Below, in pieces: positions 1-8,285 of a stretch of DNA of 39,616 bases; within the stretch, counting starts at the first letter, position 1, and each line of letters begins with the position of its first letter. This DNA comes from a virus, in IMG/VR virus record IMGVR_UViG_3300021479_000044, positions 1 to 39,616 of that record; one strand, written 5' to 3'. The translations under genes and the position numbers were made by a program. Under the pieces are notes generated by a model. It made no database searches. It was given only the letters and a program-made list of their open reading frames with translations, and was not told where the DNA came from.

Positions 1-3000
1 ACGCAACTCGCCGATCCCACCATCGAGTCGGTGCTCGGCATGGGCAACGTGCCGGCCTGGCGCGGCCTCTCGTATATCGTGTATCCGAATCGCTTGCTGC
101 AGACCGGCCAGGCCTGGCGGCATCCGACGTTCCGCTTCGAGGTCACGGCCGGGGGCACCGGCGATTGCGAGACGGTCACCGAGTACTCGAATGATGTGCT
201 GTATCCCTGGAACAGCGACGGCACGCCCGACACGCGCGGCGGCTGCAGATTCCGAATCATCGGCGTCGACGTCCATGCGCCTGCCTACGACGCTTCGATC
301 TGGGGCGGTGTGGATTATCCGACGCTCGCTGGTGCGCTTGCGGTTGGCAGCGCGCAATACGGCGGCGGGTACGAAGTTCTCTACAGCTACGGGCTGCCGT
401 TCGGCGACGGCACCGGCGGCTCGTCGCTCGTCGGCGGCGGCGCGGCTCCCGGCGGCAACGGCGGCCTCGCCATCGCTGCGCAATATCACACGCCTGATCC
501 GAACGAGACCGAGCTGCACTTCAACTGGTGCTCACCGACCGATGGCATTTTCAACGCGCCGCTGGGGCCCTCTAGTGTTTTTGCGACGCCGGGCGCGCGC
601 TTTGCGAACGGTAGCGCGATGTATTTGATCACCGGCATCGTGAACACGGGCTATCCGATGCCGCCGCCGGCTACGGTCTCTCCCTGGTGCACAACGGGCG
701 GGAATGAGGCGTACGGCTATCCCTATTGGTGGTTCCAGTCGGGCGATCTCGTCATCAATGCGTATCGCACCCCTGCCGCACCGCCGCCGCCGTGCGCGGG
801 CCTGACCCGCTGGGTGGTCGACAGCGACTACGCGGTCCAATCGGACGGCACGCTCGTGCGCTGTACCGATGCCTGGGTCCGGGACACGAATAATTATTGG
901 GTGCTGCAGGTGTACAACGCGGGCGGCGCGAACGAAGCGATCGTCACGTGCAAGTATCCCTTGAATCCCTGCATCCCGCAGTTCGATCCGCGCGCCACCG
1001 ACGCGGCCTTCTGGGAAGCGGGCTACGCCGTCGCGGTGGCCTCGGGCGCGATGCCGCCCGGCATGACCTTCAACCCGGCAGGCGGCGACACCTGTTATCC
1101 GAAGCTGCAGAACTTTGCCTACAAGATCGACCGCACGATCTGCACCGGCACTGCTGCGGGTGCCACCGTCGCGAGCATCATCACCGCCGTGTGCGCCCGC
1201 GCGGGCCTGCTCACCGTCGATGTCGCCGACATGGCTTCGGTCAGTGTGCTCGGATATTCGGTGTCCGCGATCACCAGCGCGTCCGCGATCATTGCGCCGC
1301 TGCGCTCGGTCGGCTTCTTCGATGCGATCGAGAGTCAAGGGCAGATGCACTTCTTCGCGCGCGGCAAGCCGGTCGTCGCCACGCTGACCACCGACGATAT
1401 CGGCGCGTACGAAGAGACCGGCAACACGGTGCCACCGCCCTCGGTCGTCGCGGTGCGCGCCCAGGACGAAGACCTGCCGCGTAGCATCCGCTTCAAATAC
1501 AAAGCGGTGTCGCGCGACTATCAGGACGATGAACAGGACTCGCAGTTCCGCCTGGCCACGAAGGCCGTCAACGATGTCGATGTCGCGGTGCCGCTGTGCA
1601 TGGGCGACGTGCAGGCGGCGCAGTGCGCCGAAGTACTCTGGGCCGATGCCTGGGCCGCGCGCACCAGCTACCAGATCGCGGTCGATCAATCCTGGCTCGC
1701 GCTCGATTGCGCCGACTGCATCGCGGTGCCGGTCGATGGCGTGATCCAGCGCATGCGCATCGTGAGCGACACGATCAGTTCGGGCGTGCTGCGCAAGCTC
1801 TCGTGCGTGCGCGACGATGCGGGCGCGTACATTTCCTTTGCGGTGCCATCCGTGCCGCAGGTCCAGCCGCAGAAACTTTCGTTCATCGGGCCGGCCACGT
1901 TCGAGTTGCTGGACCTGCCCGCGCTGGTCGATGCCGACAGCGATCCCGGATTCTACGTCGCCGCGCAACGCCAATCGGGCGGCGGCCAGTGGAATGGCGC
2001 GATGATCTATCGCTCGCTCGACGGCGGCGCGACCTGGGTCGAACTGTTCGCCGCGACCAACGAGGCGACACTGGGCACGCTCAACGCCGTCGTTCCGGCG
2101 AGCGAGTCGTATGACTGGGACACGGCCACCACCATCGCGGTCAACGTGGCGAACAGCACCGTGACCTTCGAGAGCCGCACCGACGATGCCGTGATCGCGG
2201 GCGCGAATGCCGCTGCGATGGGCGCAGACGGTCGCTGGGAGGTCGTGCAGTTCGCCACGGCCACGCAGGTGTCCTCGACGCAATGGCATCTCTCGCGCCT
2301 GCTGCGGGGCCGCCGCGGTACCGAGCACGTCATGGGCTCCTCGGTCATCGGCGACAAGTTCGTGCTGCTCTCGACCGGGGATCTGGAGAGAGTCATCCTG
2401 GAATCCAGCCAGATTGGCACCGCGCTGCAGTACAAGGCCGTCGCGCTGGGCGCGCCCTATGCGAGCGGCATCGTGCAGACCTTCGCCGGGCACGCGCAGG
2501 CGCTGGTGCCCTTCTCGCCCGTCGAGCTCGCCGCGACCAAGCAATTGAACGGCGACCTGGTGCTGACCTGGATCCGCCGCGGCCGGCTCGGCCGCACGCT
2601 GATGTCGGGCGTGGACATTCCGCTCTCGGAAGCGACCGAGGCGTATTCGATCGACATCCTCTCGGGCTCGAGTCCGGAGACGGTCAAGCGCACGATCGCC
2701 GCCACCGCGCAGACCGCAACCTACACGCACGCGCAGCAGGTGACGGACTTCGGCACGCCGCCGGCGCCGAACATTCGGATCGCGGTGTACCAGCTGTCGG
2801 CCATCGTCGGCCGCGGCACACCCGCGATTCAGACGCTCACCATTGGCGGCGCGCTGGTGCCCTCGCTGGTGTCGATCGCCGTGACCAACCCGGGCAGCAG
2901 CAGCTTGACGGCGGCCGCCACGCGCCAGTTCAGCGCGACCGGCACCTACAGCGATGCCTCGACGGCTGACATCACTTCGACCGTGACCTGGCTGTCGAGT

Positions 3001-4158
3001 GCGCCGTCGTTCGCGACGGTGAGCAGCACCGGCCTGGTGACCGGCGTCGCGGCCGGCACGCTGAACATCAGCGCGAGCCTGGGCAGCATCCATTCGCCGA
3101 CCGATGCGCTGACCATCACCGGATCGCCGCCGCTCGCGACCGGCAATATTTCGGGCGCGACCACGAATCTGTTCGTGACCGTGAGCATGGTCGATGGCAT
3201 GAGTGGGCCGGTCTACACCTACTTCGATTCGACCGACGGCGTGACCTGGGCCAATCGCGGTGTGCCGACCGAGAGTCAGTTCCCCGGCACGCACCTGACC
3301 TCGCTCGCGCTGCTCTCCGGCCACTGGTACGCCAATCAGAACGCCACCGGGTGGTTCTGGAAATCGGGCGACGCCAACTGGTACGACACGCCCTGGACCG
3401 GGCACCAGCTGACGGTGCTGCCGACCGCGAGCGTCTCGGGCGGCTTCGACTTCCCGATTGTGCGTTACCTCAACGGCCAATGGGTGTCGTGGACCAGCGC
3501 GGGCCTGAACTACGAACCGATCGTCACCAGCGCAGACTATGTGACCTGGACCGACAAGGCCGCGCCCGCAGGCGTGCCGCACACCAGCACCGACTTCGTG
3601 GGCTACGCCGACCTCGTGTGGGACGCGACGCATGGCCGCTATCTCGCGTTCGCGATTGAAACGAACTCGGGCTCCGAGAGCGCGCGGCTGTACCACTCGA
3701 CCGACCTGGTGACGTTCTCCGAGATCGACGCATTCAACACGGCCGCGCTCGCCGGGCCGGTGGGGATCTCCGCCGTGGCGCAGAGCGGCGCGGATCTGAT
3801 CGCGGTCGGCTTCGGCACGGTCGCCGGTGTCAAGACGCCGATGATTTTGTATTCGGCGGATTCGGGCCTGACCTGGGCGCGCAGCGCGACCAGCTACCCG
3901 GGCTCGATCACCAACGGCCTCGCGGGCGCGGTGTTCGATGGGACGGATTTTGTCGTGACCGGCACGCAGCAGTTCGGGCACTCATCCGACGGCGGCGCGA
4001 CCTGGACCTGGAATGACACGGGCGTCGCGCTCGATTATCAGATGGTCACCAACGGCGCGGGCGCGATCGTCGTGCAGTCGATCGGCAGCTCGGTCGCGGC
4101 CGACGTGCAAACCTCCACCGATCACGGCGCAACGTTCGCGTCTAACTTTGTTCCATAG
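1..4158 (+). CDS. Tail tip / host-specificity protein (3' part; 5' part at 39120-39616)
   Basis: This is the C-terminal, about 1385-codon, part of the large tail-tip protein. The frame is open from base 1, so the ATG at 31 is not the true start; the start lies at 39120. The region up to about nt 2850 resembles the GTA-type tip protein (TIM-barrel-like and phage-tail domains), including the conserved stretch around RLLRGRRGTE (nt 2296-2325). An Ig-like BIg2 domain follows (about nt 2860-3120). From about 3140 to the end there are repeated sialidase/BNR-like blades with the pattern SxDxGxTW (SADSGLTW, SSDGGATW, STDHGATF). The last two parts are probably carbohydrate- or receptor-binding extensions exposed at the tail tip. 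The gene follows an NlpC/P60 gene across the contig ends, as in GTA tail modules. The role is inferred from domain look and gene order. Confidence 0.85.
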   Translation, partial: TQLADPTIESVLGMGNVPAWRGLSYIVYPNRLLQTGQAWRHPTFRFEVTAGGTGDCETVTEYSNDVLYPWNSDGTPDTRGGCRFRIIGVDVHAPAYDASIWGGVDYPTLAGALAVGSAQYGGGYEVLYSYGLPFGDGTGGSSLVGGGAAPGGNGGLAIAAQYHTPDPNETELHFNWCSPTDGIFNAPLGPSSVFATPGARFANGSAMYLITGIVNTGYPMPPPATVSPWCTTGGNEAYGYPYWWFQSGDLVINAYRTPAAPPPPCAGLTRWVVDSDYAVQSDGTLVRCTDAWVRDTNNYWVLQVYNAGGANEAIVTCKYPLNPCIPQFDPRATDAAFWEAGYAVAVASGAMPPGMTFNPAGGDTCYPKLQNFAYKIDRTICTGTAAGATVASIITAVCARAGLLTVDVADMASVSVLGYSVSAITSASAIIAPLRSVGFFDAIESQGQMHFFARGKPVVATLTTDDIGAYEETGNTVPPPSVVAVRAQDEDLPRSIRFKYKAVSRDYQDDEQDSQFRLATKAVNDVDVAVPLCMGDVQAAQCAEVLWADAWAARTSYQIAVDQSWLALDCADCIAVPVDGVIQRMRIVSDTISSGVLRKLSCVRDDAGAYISFAVPSVPQVQPQKLSFIGPATFELLDLPALVDADSDPGFYVAAQRQSGGGQWNGAMIYRSLDGGATWVELFAATNEATLGTLNAVVPASESYDWDTATTIAVNVANSTVTFESRTDDAVIAGANAAAMGADGRWEVVQFATATQVSSTQWHLSRLLRGRRGTEHVMGSSVIGDKFVLLSTGDLERVILESSQIGTALQYKAVALGAPYASGIVQTFAGHAQALVPFSPVELAATKQLNGDLVLTWIRRGRLGRTLMSGVDIPLSEATEAYSIDILSGSSPETVKRTIAATAQTATYTHAQQVTDFGTPPAPNIRIAVYQLSAIVGRGTPAIQTLTIGGALVPSLVSIAVTNPGSSSLTAAATRQFSATGTYSDASTADITSTVTWLSSAPSFATVSSTGLVTGVAAGTLNISASLGSIHSPTDALTITGSPPLATGNISGATTNLFVTVSMVDGMSGPVYTYFDSTDGVTWANRGVPTESQFPGTHLTSLALLSGHWYANQNATGWFWKSGDANWYDTPWTGHQLTVLPTASVSGGFDFPIVRYLNGQWVSWTSAGLNYEPIVTSADYVTWTDKAAPAGVPHTSTDFVGYADLVWDATHGRYLAFAIETNSGSESARLYHSTDLVTFSEIDAFNTAALAGPVGISAVAQSGADLIAVGFGTVAGVKTPMILYSADSGLTWARSATSYPGSITNGLAGAVFDGTDFVVTGTQQFGHSSDGGATWTWNDTGVALDYQMVTNGAGAIVVQSIGSSVAADVQTSTDHGATFASNFVP

Positions 4159-4166
4159 GGATACCC

Positions 4167-5063
4167 ATGCCGACAGAAACACCGAACCTGCTGCTCAAGT
4201 ACCTGGTGCCCTCGCAGAGCCAGCCAGAAGTTCCGGTCAATGATGCGTGGGACAAAATCGACGCGGCGGTGCATGCGCTCGGCGCGCCGGGCGGCGCACC
4301 GCTCACGGTGGGCACGGTCGCGAACGTCACGCAGATGAACATCACTGGCGCGACGGTCACCAGCGGCGGCACCGGGGTGGCGGACGTTGCAATCACCGGC
4401 GGCGGTGGTGGCGGCGGCGGTGGTGGTGGTGGTGTGCAGCTGATCGGTGATGTAGCACTGTCGCAATTACCGCACCTGTACTGGCGCATCAACATTACGG
4501 CTTCGGCGTTCGGCGGCAACACCGGGTTCGCCGAGATCTCAATGGCCGATACGAGCGGCGGCTCGAATCTGTGCACCGGCGGCACGCCGACCGCGATCGG
4601 TTCGGATTCCGGATACGGACCCGCGATGGCGCTCGACGGCAACGGGGCGACCAGTTGGAACTATGCGTCGACGACGGGATGGTGGCAGTATCTATTCGCC
4701 ACCGCTGTACAAATCACGCAGGTCAAAATCACGGCGCGCACCGATGCGCCGACGACCTCGCCGAGTTCCTTTCAACTCGAATTTTCCGACGACGGCGTGT
4801 CTTTCACACCGCTGCAGACTTTCGGCGCAACGCTGCCGTGGACGGCTGGAGAATTGCAGACCTTCACGGTCGCGAGCGTTTCCATCGGCGGCGCAAAAGT
4901 GTCGGGCGCATCGACCGTCGCCGGATTGCCAGGCTCGCCGACCGCGGGCGATCGCGCGTTCGTGACCGACGCGACAGCCACAACGTTCCTCTCGATCGTC
5001 GCGGGCGGCGGCGCAGACAACGTGCCGGTGGTGTATGACGGGACCCATTGGGTGATCGGCTAG
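4167..5063 (+). CDS. Putative receptor-binding tail protein with Gly linker and discoidin-like domain
   Basis: 298 aa, starting 8 bases after the tail-tip gene. The N-terminus (NLLLKYLVPSQSQPEVPVND, about residues 7-26) resembles the attachment segment of DUF2793-type tail proteins. It is followed by a run of 12 glycines (nt 4398-4433). Residues about 125-235 look like an F5/8 type C (discoidin, galactose-binding) fold: ALDGNGATSWNY, then WWQYLF and FQLEFSDDGVSF. The C-terminal end (GDRAFVTDATATTF, then VPVVYDGTHWVIG) is a tail-fibre tip motif common in phages. It probably binds a surface glycan. Position directly downstream of the tip protein and upstream of lysis genes supports a tail-fibre role. 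No chaperone gene is visible. Confidence 0.7.
   Translation: MPTETPNLLLKYLVPSQSQPEVPVNDAWDKIDAAVHALGAPGGAPLTVGTVANVTQMNITGATVTSGGTGVADVAITGGGGGGGGGGGGVQLIGDVALSQLPHLYWRINITASAFGGNTGFAEISMADTSGGSNLCTGGTPTAIGSDSGYGPAMALDGNGATSWNYASTTGWWQYLFATAVQITQVKITARTDAPTTSPSSFQLEFSDDGVSFTPLQTFGATLPWTAGELQTFTVASVSIGGAKVSGASTVAGLPGSPTAGDRAFVTDATATTFLSIVAGGGADNVPVVYDGTHWVIG
4398..4433 (+). repeat. (GGN)12 polyglycine tract inside the tail-fibre gene
   Basis: Twelve consecutive glycine codons (GGC/GGT) encode an uninterrupted Gly12 linker between the N-terminal attachment segment and the putative sugar-binding domain. The unit is 3 bp, so slippage would change linker length without breaking the frame. Confidence 0.9.
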
Positions 5064-5156
5064 GCCAGCAAATCTTTCTGCGACACGCATCGAGGACTTC
5101 GGGGGGAATGTGGCGCAGAGTGCGCCGCCGTCCCACTTCCGCCCACGGAGTCCCAC

Positions 5157-5375
5157 TTGCAAACGCCGAAAGAATTTCTCGACGCGGTGAGCGCCGCGCA
5201 CGCCGGGATCGCTGAGACGCCCAAGGTCACAGTGCTCGCGGAGCTCGAGCACGCCGCAATCCCGTCGCGCGTCGCGATCGTGTTCGGCAACTGCCTGCCG
5301 CTCGTCATCGCCTGCAGCGCCTCGGCCCTGGTCATCGGCACGGCGCTCGGCGTCTACATCGGCAAGCACGCATGA
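5157..5375 (+). CDS. Small membrane protein, candidate holin/antiholin
   Basis: 72 aa. The TTG start at 5157 is chosen because GGAG lies about 6 bases upstream (acGGAGtcccacTTG). Residues 1-40 are soluble and partly charged; residues about 45-68 form one hydrophobic segment (LPLVIACSASALVIGTALGV) ending in a short basic tail (GKHA). The gene overlaps the endolysin start by 4 bases (ATGA), which points to translational coupling in the lysis cassette. A single C-terminal transmembrane helix fits a class III holin or antiholin, but no family was recognised. It could instead be a cassette-associated membrane protein. Confidence 0.55.
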   Translation: MQTPKEFLDAVSAAHAGIAETPKVTVLAELEHAAIPSRVAIVFGNCLPLVIACSASALVIGTALGVYIGKHA

Positions 5376-5866
5376 ACGCGAACCTCGTGGCATTCATGGA
5401 TGTGATCGCGCACACCGAGGGCAGCGACCAGGCGCCGGACCAGTACCGGGTGTGCTTCGCGCGCAGGCACACGATACTCGACCTGAACTACCACCCCGCC
5501 GAGCCACGGCCGCCGGATGGGCTGATCGAGTGGAAGGGCGAGCCGCTCGATTTTTTGGGCGCGCAATACGAAGGCGAAGTTTCGACGGCAGCCGGGCGCT
5601 ATCAGATGCGGCTCAAGACCTGGCTCGGTTGCAAGAAGGTCTTGAGCCTGAGCGGCTTTACCGCGACCGCACAGGACGATTCCTGCGTCCTGCTCATCAA
5701 GCAGCGCGGCGCGCTGGCACTGGTCAACGCGGGGCTCATTCAGGAGGCGATCATCTGCTGCAAGGACGAATGGGCTAGCTTCCCGGGTGGGCACTCGCAC
5801 CAACCCGAGCACGACTTCGCCTACATGCTCGACTTCTACGGCCACGCGGGCGGCGCGCTGGCGTGA
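5372..5866 (+). CDS. Endolysin, lambda R-like lytic transglycosylase/lysozyme (GH104 type)
   Basis: 164 aa. It degrades peptidoglycan at lysis and has no signal peptide, so it needs a holin. The match to lambda gpR is visible along the protein: HTEGSD at 14-19 with the catalytic Glu16 (gpR has SEGTD), AGRYQM in place of AGRYQL, then QDDSC, IKQRGAL and DEWASFPG near the C-terminus, all in the same order as in gpR. Length is close to the 158 aa of gpR. The ATG overlaps the preceding gene by 4 bases, and the next gene begins at a GTG overlapping this stop (GTGA). Confidence 0.9.
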   Translation: MNANLVAFMDVIAHTEGSDQAPDQYRVCFARRHTILDLNYHPAEPRPPDGLIEWKGEPLDFLGAQYEGEVSTAAGRYQMRLKTWLGCKKVLSLSGFTATAQDDSCVLLIKQRGALALVNAGLIQEAIICCKDEWASFPGGHSHQPEHDFAYMLDFYGHAGGALA

Positions 5867-6165
5867 CCAAACAGGACTGGCTCGACGGGGCGGAAGTGTT
5901 CGACAGCTGGCGTGTCGTTCCCCGTCTCATCGTCTTCATTTACCTGACTTTGTTGGTCTGGCTGACCACCTACTTCGCGGTCAAGTTCTTCGACATCTCG
6001 GCGGCCGAACGCAACACCCAGCTAACCGCCTTTGCATCAATGCTGCTCACAGTGGCGTATGGTGCCTTTGGTTGGATCTACAAAATCTATGGGAACACCG
6101 GCCGCGATTGGGATGCGGCTGTGCGACCGCCGGTGGCGGTCACGCAGATCAACACCGCGACGTGA
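5863..6165 (+). CDS. Two-helix membrane protein of the lysis cassette, candidate holin
   Basis: 100 aa. The GTG start overlaps the endolysin stop (GTGA). Two hydrophobic segments are visible, about residues 20-42 (VVPRLIVFIYLTLLVWLTTY) and 54-74 (ASMLLTVAYGAFGWIYKIYG), separated by a short polar loop. The C-terminal tail is polar. Two helices next to an endolysin fit a class II holin. With the upstream one-helix protein it could form a holin/antiholin pair, but which one makes the lesion cannot be told from sequence. Confidence 0.6.
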   Translation: MTKQDWLDGAEVFDSWRVVPRLIVFIYLTLLVWLTTYFAVKFFDISAAERNTQLTAFASMLLTVAYGAFGWIYKIYGNTGRDWDAAVRPPVAVTQINTAT

Positions 6166-6169
6166 CCAC

Positions 6170-6580
6170 GTGGCAAAGCTCAATCGGTTTCCGACCAGCG
6201 CCGAGATGCGCGCGATGCGCGAACGCTGGGACCGCGAGGACGCCGACGACGTTCCGCTGAAGGATTTCGACACAACGCTCACCAGCACGATCGAGGGCAC
6301 GATCAATCAGCTGGTGAGTTTCAAGGGGCAGGGCGCGCCGTCCGTGGAGCGCGACAGCCTGCAGGCCCAGGCGCTCACGCAGCTGACAGGCGAAATCGTC
6401 AAGCTGCGCGAGGCGCACGCAGCCCTCGCCACCACGGTGAACCTGAAGGCCTCGAAGCAGGCGTTCATCCGATTCGAAGCCGCGCTCGCGGCCAAAGTGG
6501 ACAAGCGCATCGACAACATTTTCAAACTGGTCGCTGCACTCGGGGTGGTCCTCGGCGTGCTGATCGCGATCAAGAGGTAA
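6170..6580 (+). CDS. Coiled-coil protein with C-terminal membrane anchor
   Basis: 136 aa from the GTG at 6170, which lies just after the previous stop; an ATG at 6206 is an alternative. The N-terminal 110 residues are charged and helical (RDSLQAQALTQLTGEIVKLR, then KVDKRIDNIFK). The last 18 residues are hydrophobic (LVAALGVVLGVLIAIKR), a tail-anchored layout. This coiled coil plus C-terminal helix resembles XhlA-type lysis-associated proteins in architecture only; I saw no clear sequence match. It sits between a holin candidate and the spanins. Confidence 0.55.
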   Translation: MAKLNRFPTSAEMRAMRERWDREDADDVPLKDFDTTLTSTIEGTINQLVSFKGQGAPSVERDSLQAQALTQLTGEIVKLREAHAALATTVNLKASKQAFIRFEAALAAKVDKRIDNIFKLVAALGVVLGVLIAIKR

Positions 6581-6586
6581 CCCTAA

Positions 6587-6775
6587 ATGACGAAAATTAT
6601 TCTGACGAAGCCGCCGCCCATCCCGCCGCCGGCCACGAACGCGGAGCTCATCCAGGCGATCAATGGCTATCGGACCCACCTGGACGAATTTATCAAGCGC
6701 ACCGAGAGCAACCTGGCGTGGCTCACCGACCGGCTGCAGGCGCGGCTCGATGCCGTCTCGACGGAGCGGTCATGA
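6587..6775 (+). CDS. Small Pro-rich/helical protein of lysis region
   Basis: 62 aa. The N-terminus is proline-rich (KPPPIPPPATN) and the remainder is an amphipathic helix (AELIQAINGYRTHLDEFIKR). No signal peptide or transmembrane segment. The start is 6 bases after the previous stop, and its TGA overlaps the ATG of the Rz-like gene. Not recognised; membership of the lysis operon is the only clue. Confidence 0.5.
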   Translation: MTKIILTKPPPIPPPATNAELIQAINGYRTHLDEFIKRTESNLAWLTDRLQARLDAVSTERS

Positions 6776-7278
6776 TCGACCTCGAGCGGATCGCGTGGGA
6801 GATCGGCGGCGCGACGGTGCTGTGCGCGATCTTCGCGGGCTACTGGTTCACGCACAACCACACCGAGCAGGCGATCGGCGCGCAGCACTGCATCATGGAG
6901 ACGACCGACACCAAGGTCGAGGTCGTCGCGGATAATTCTCAACTCGTCGCCGCCCACGCGGCTCAACTCACGCAGGTGGTCGCCGTCTATGAACAGAAGC
7001 TCAAGGATTCCGCTGGCGCTAATGCTGACCTGGCTCGGCGGCTGCACGACAACGGCGTACGTCAAAGCGCCCTACCCGGTCCCCGATCCGCTGCCTGCGA
7101 CAGTGGCACCGACCGAGGACTATCCGACAGCCAAAGCGCAGCTGGCCCGGGACGTGTCGAAGCCGACACCGCAGCCGTCCTCGACGCCTGCGATGCCGAC
7201 CACGCCAAAGTGACGATCATCGCGAACGCCTACAACGATTGGCGCCAGAAGATGATCGACGCCAACGCGCACCGCTAG
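6772..7278 (+). CDS. Rz: Rz-like inner-membrane spanin (i-spanin)
   Basis: 168 aa. ATG overlaps the previous stop (ATGA). An N-terminal signal-anchor helix (about residues 10-27, IGGATVLCAIFAGYWF) is followed by a periplasmic, largely helical domain (VVADNSQLVAAHAAQLTQVV, then YEQKLKDSAGANADLARRL). This is the type II topology of Rz proteins, which link the inner membrane to an outer-membrane lipoprotein and disrupt the outer membrane after endolysin action. The assignment is strongly supported by the Rz1-type lipoprotein ORF lying wholly within it in another frame. It ends the rightward transcription unit and faces the leftward gene at 7275. Confidence 0.8.
   Translation: MIDLERIAWEIGGATVLCAIFAGYWFTHNHTEQAIGAQHCIMETTDTKVEVVADNSQLVAAHAAQLTQVVAVYEQKLKDSAGANADLARRLHDNGVRQSALPGPRSAACDSGTDRGLSDSQSAAGPGRVEADTAAVLDACDADHAKVTIIANAYNDWRQKMIDANAHR
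6989..7213 (+). CDS. Rz1: Rz1-like outer-membrane lipoprotein spanin (o-spanin), nested in Rz frame +1
   Basis: 74 aa, entirely inside the Rz-like gene in the +1 frame. It has a lipoprotein signal: basic N-region (MNRSSR), hydrophobic core (IPLALMLTW) and lipobox LGGC with Cys19. The mature part of 56 residues is proline-rich (YPVPDPLPATVAPTEDYP, then KPTPQPSSTPAMPTTP), as in lambda Rz1. Nested Rz1 genes are known from lambda-like phages. The signal peptide, lipobox and proline content together make chance unlikely. Confidence 0.85.
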   Translation: MNRSSRIPLALMLTWLGGCTTTAYVKAPYPVPDPLPATVAPTEDYPTAKAQLARDVSKPTPQPSSTPAMPTTPK

Positions 7279-7415
7279 TTGCGGCCGCGCCGCGCGCGAT
7301 TGGTCTTCGGCGCTGCGAGCTTGTTGCGTTTCTTATTTGCTGGCACCGGCACGCTGATGCTGGCCGGCCGCGAGCTCGCCTGGGTCCTCGTCGGTGTCGT
7401 CGTCGTGTTCCGCAT
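7275..7415 (-). CDS. Small Lys/Arg-rich protein
   Basis: 46 aa on the minus strand, overlapping the end of the gene at 7333-7689 in another frame. The start at 7415 is chosen for the strong Shine-Dalgarno GGAGGAGAGG about 3 bases upstream. The product is Thr/Ser/Pro-rich at the N-terminus and strongly basic at the C-terminus (KKRNKLAAPKTNRARRGRN). It could bind nucleic acid. It may also be a chance frame inside a GC-rich region; the ribosome-binding site is the main support. Confidence 0.4.
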   Translation of the reverse strand: MRNTTTTPTRTQASSRPASISVPVPANKKRNKLAAPKTNRARRGRN

Positions 7416-7689
7416 GGTCCTCTCCTCCAAGATGGGCGAATTCCATCGGCCGCCCGAACCGATCGCGCACCAATTTGCGCTTGTCAACAGCTTTGCCGTA
7501 GCAGCGCCGGAACGCTTCGCCGTAGGTCAACCCCGGCTCGATCTCGCAGGCCTCGCGCCGCTGCATCAGAATCGCGACGCGGATCCGCTCGCACTTATCC
7601 TCGGCCGACAGATTCCCGGAGAGCACCACGCCGTGCACGGACAGCGAACGCACGAACGCCATTTCGAGATCCGGATCGCGGGCGCTCAC
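7333..7689 (-). CDS. Hypothetical early protein
   Basis: 118 aa. GTG start overlaps the stop of the methyltransferase-like gene (GTGA). The first 80 residues look ordered (MAFVRSLSVHG, LSAEDKCERIRVAILMQRRE, LTYGEAFRRCYGKAVDK). The C-terminal 35 are acidic and low in complexity (EDHAEHDDDTDEDPGE). Not recognised. It is the next-to-last gene of the leftward early transcription unit. Confidence 0.6.
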   Translation of the reverse strand: MSARDPDLEMAFVRSLSVHGVVLSGNLSAEDKCERIRVAILMQRREACEIEPGLTYGEAFRRCYGKAVDKRKLVRDRFGRPMEFAHLGGEDHAEHDDDTDEDPGELAAGQHQRAGASK

Positions 7690-8285
7690 AGATCGAGGAC
7701 CGCCGCGTAGTGGGTCATGCAGTCACCGTGGCCGCAGTAGTAGCCCGCCCAGTCGGTGAGCCGATAGCCGCGCGTCGCGGTGATGCGCTCGAGGTTCCAG
7801 CGCGCCACCATCAAGTACTCGGGATACATCGCAGCGTTGCCGAACTGGCGCACGGCCGGGCGCAGGCTCACGCAATCCCACCCGCCGGTGAGCTTGCACT
7901 TCATGCGCAGGCCGTCGTTCACCACGATGCCGAGCCGCGTCGGCCAGGGCCGCTCCGATTCAAAGATCGCTTCGAGCGCCGCCCACGGCTCGCCGTACGG
8001 ATCAAGGTCGATGAAGTTTATTTTTAGGTGCGCCCCGATGCCGGCCCGGAGTGATTTTACGCAGTCCGCTTCGTAGACGGCCCACGTCGGGCGCTGGATC
8101 GCGAGCCGCTCCGCCTTCGCCGCCTTCTCCTCGAACACGATTCCCTGCGGCACTTCCGAGTACATCCTTTTCCAAATCTGGCCCACTCCGCCGTGCGTCT
8201 CGAGGATCACTGGGTTTGGGATCTTGCGCAGCAGGCTCAGGCGCAGCGCCGTTTTGCGGTCCAGCGTCGTGTTGTCTTTTTTCAC
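7686..8285 (-). CDS. Trm1-like SAM-dependent methyltransferase domain
   Basis: 199 aa. Class I methyltransferase motifs are visible: motif I VILETHGGVG (26-35), an acidic strand-2 end VFEEKAAKAE (50-59), YEADC (71-75), and motif IV FIDLDPYGEP (91-100). The DLDPYG form is typical of the Trm1 tRNA guanine methyltransferase group rather than of DNA methyltransferases (DPPY/NPPY), so an RNA or another unusual substrate is possible; no target domain is visible. The only start is a GTG at 8285 with a TGA two codons upstream and no spaced Shine-Dalgarno. The first 284 bases overlap the annotated end of the ParB-like gene in another frame, so it may be made as a fusion through a run of six A's. Confidence 0.65.
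   Translation of the reverse strand: MKKDNTTLDRKTALRLSLLRKIPNPVILETHGGVGQIWKRMYSEVPQGIVFEEKAAKAERLAIQRPTWAVYEADCVKSLRAGIGAHLKINFIDLDPYGEPWAALEAIFESERPWPTRLGIVVNDGLRMKCKLTGGWDCVSLRPAVRQFGNAAMYPEYLMVARWNLERITATRGYRLTDWAGYYCGHGDCMTHYAAVLDL

Noticed and set aside
532-3981. 1149-codon open frame antisense to the tail-tip gene
   Set aside because: Composition is Arg/Gly/Ala/His-rich without domains; it is a codon-bias shadow of a GC-rich gene on the opposite strand.
8002-8276. Last 90 residues of the ParB-like frame as a real domain
   Set aside because: Gly/Pro/Arg/Asp-rich low-complexity sequence fully overlapping the methyltransferase motifs in another frame.
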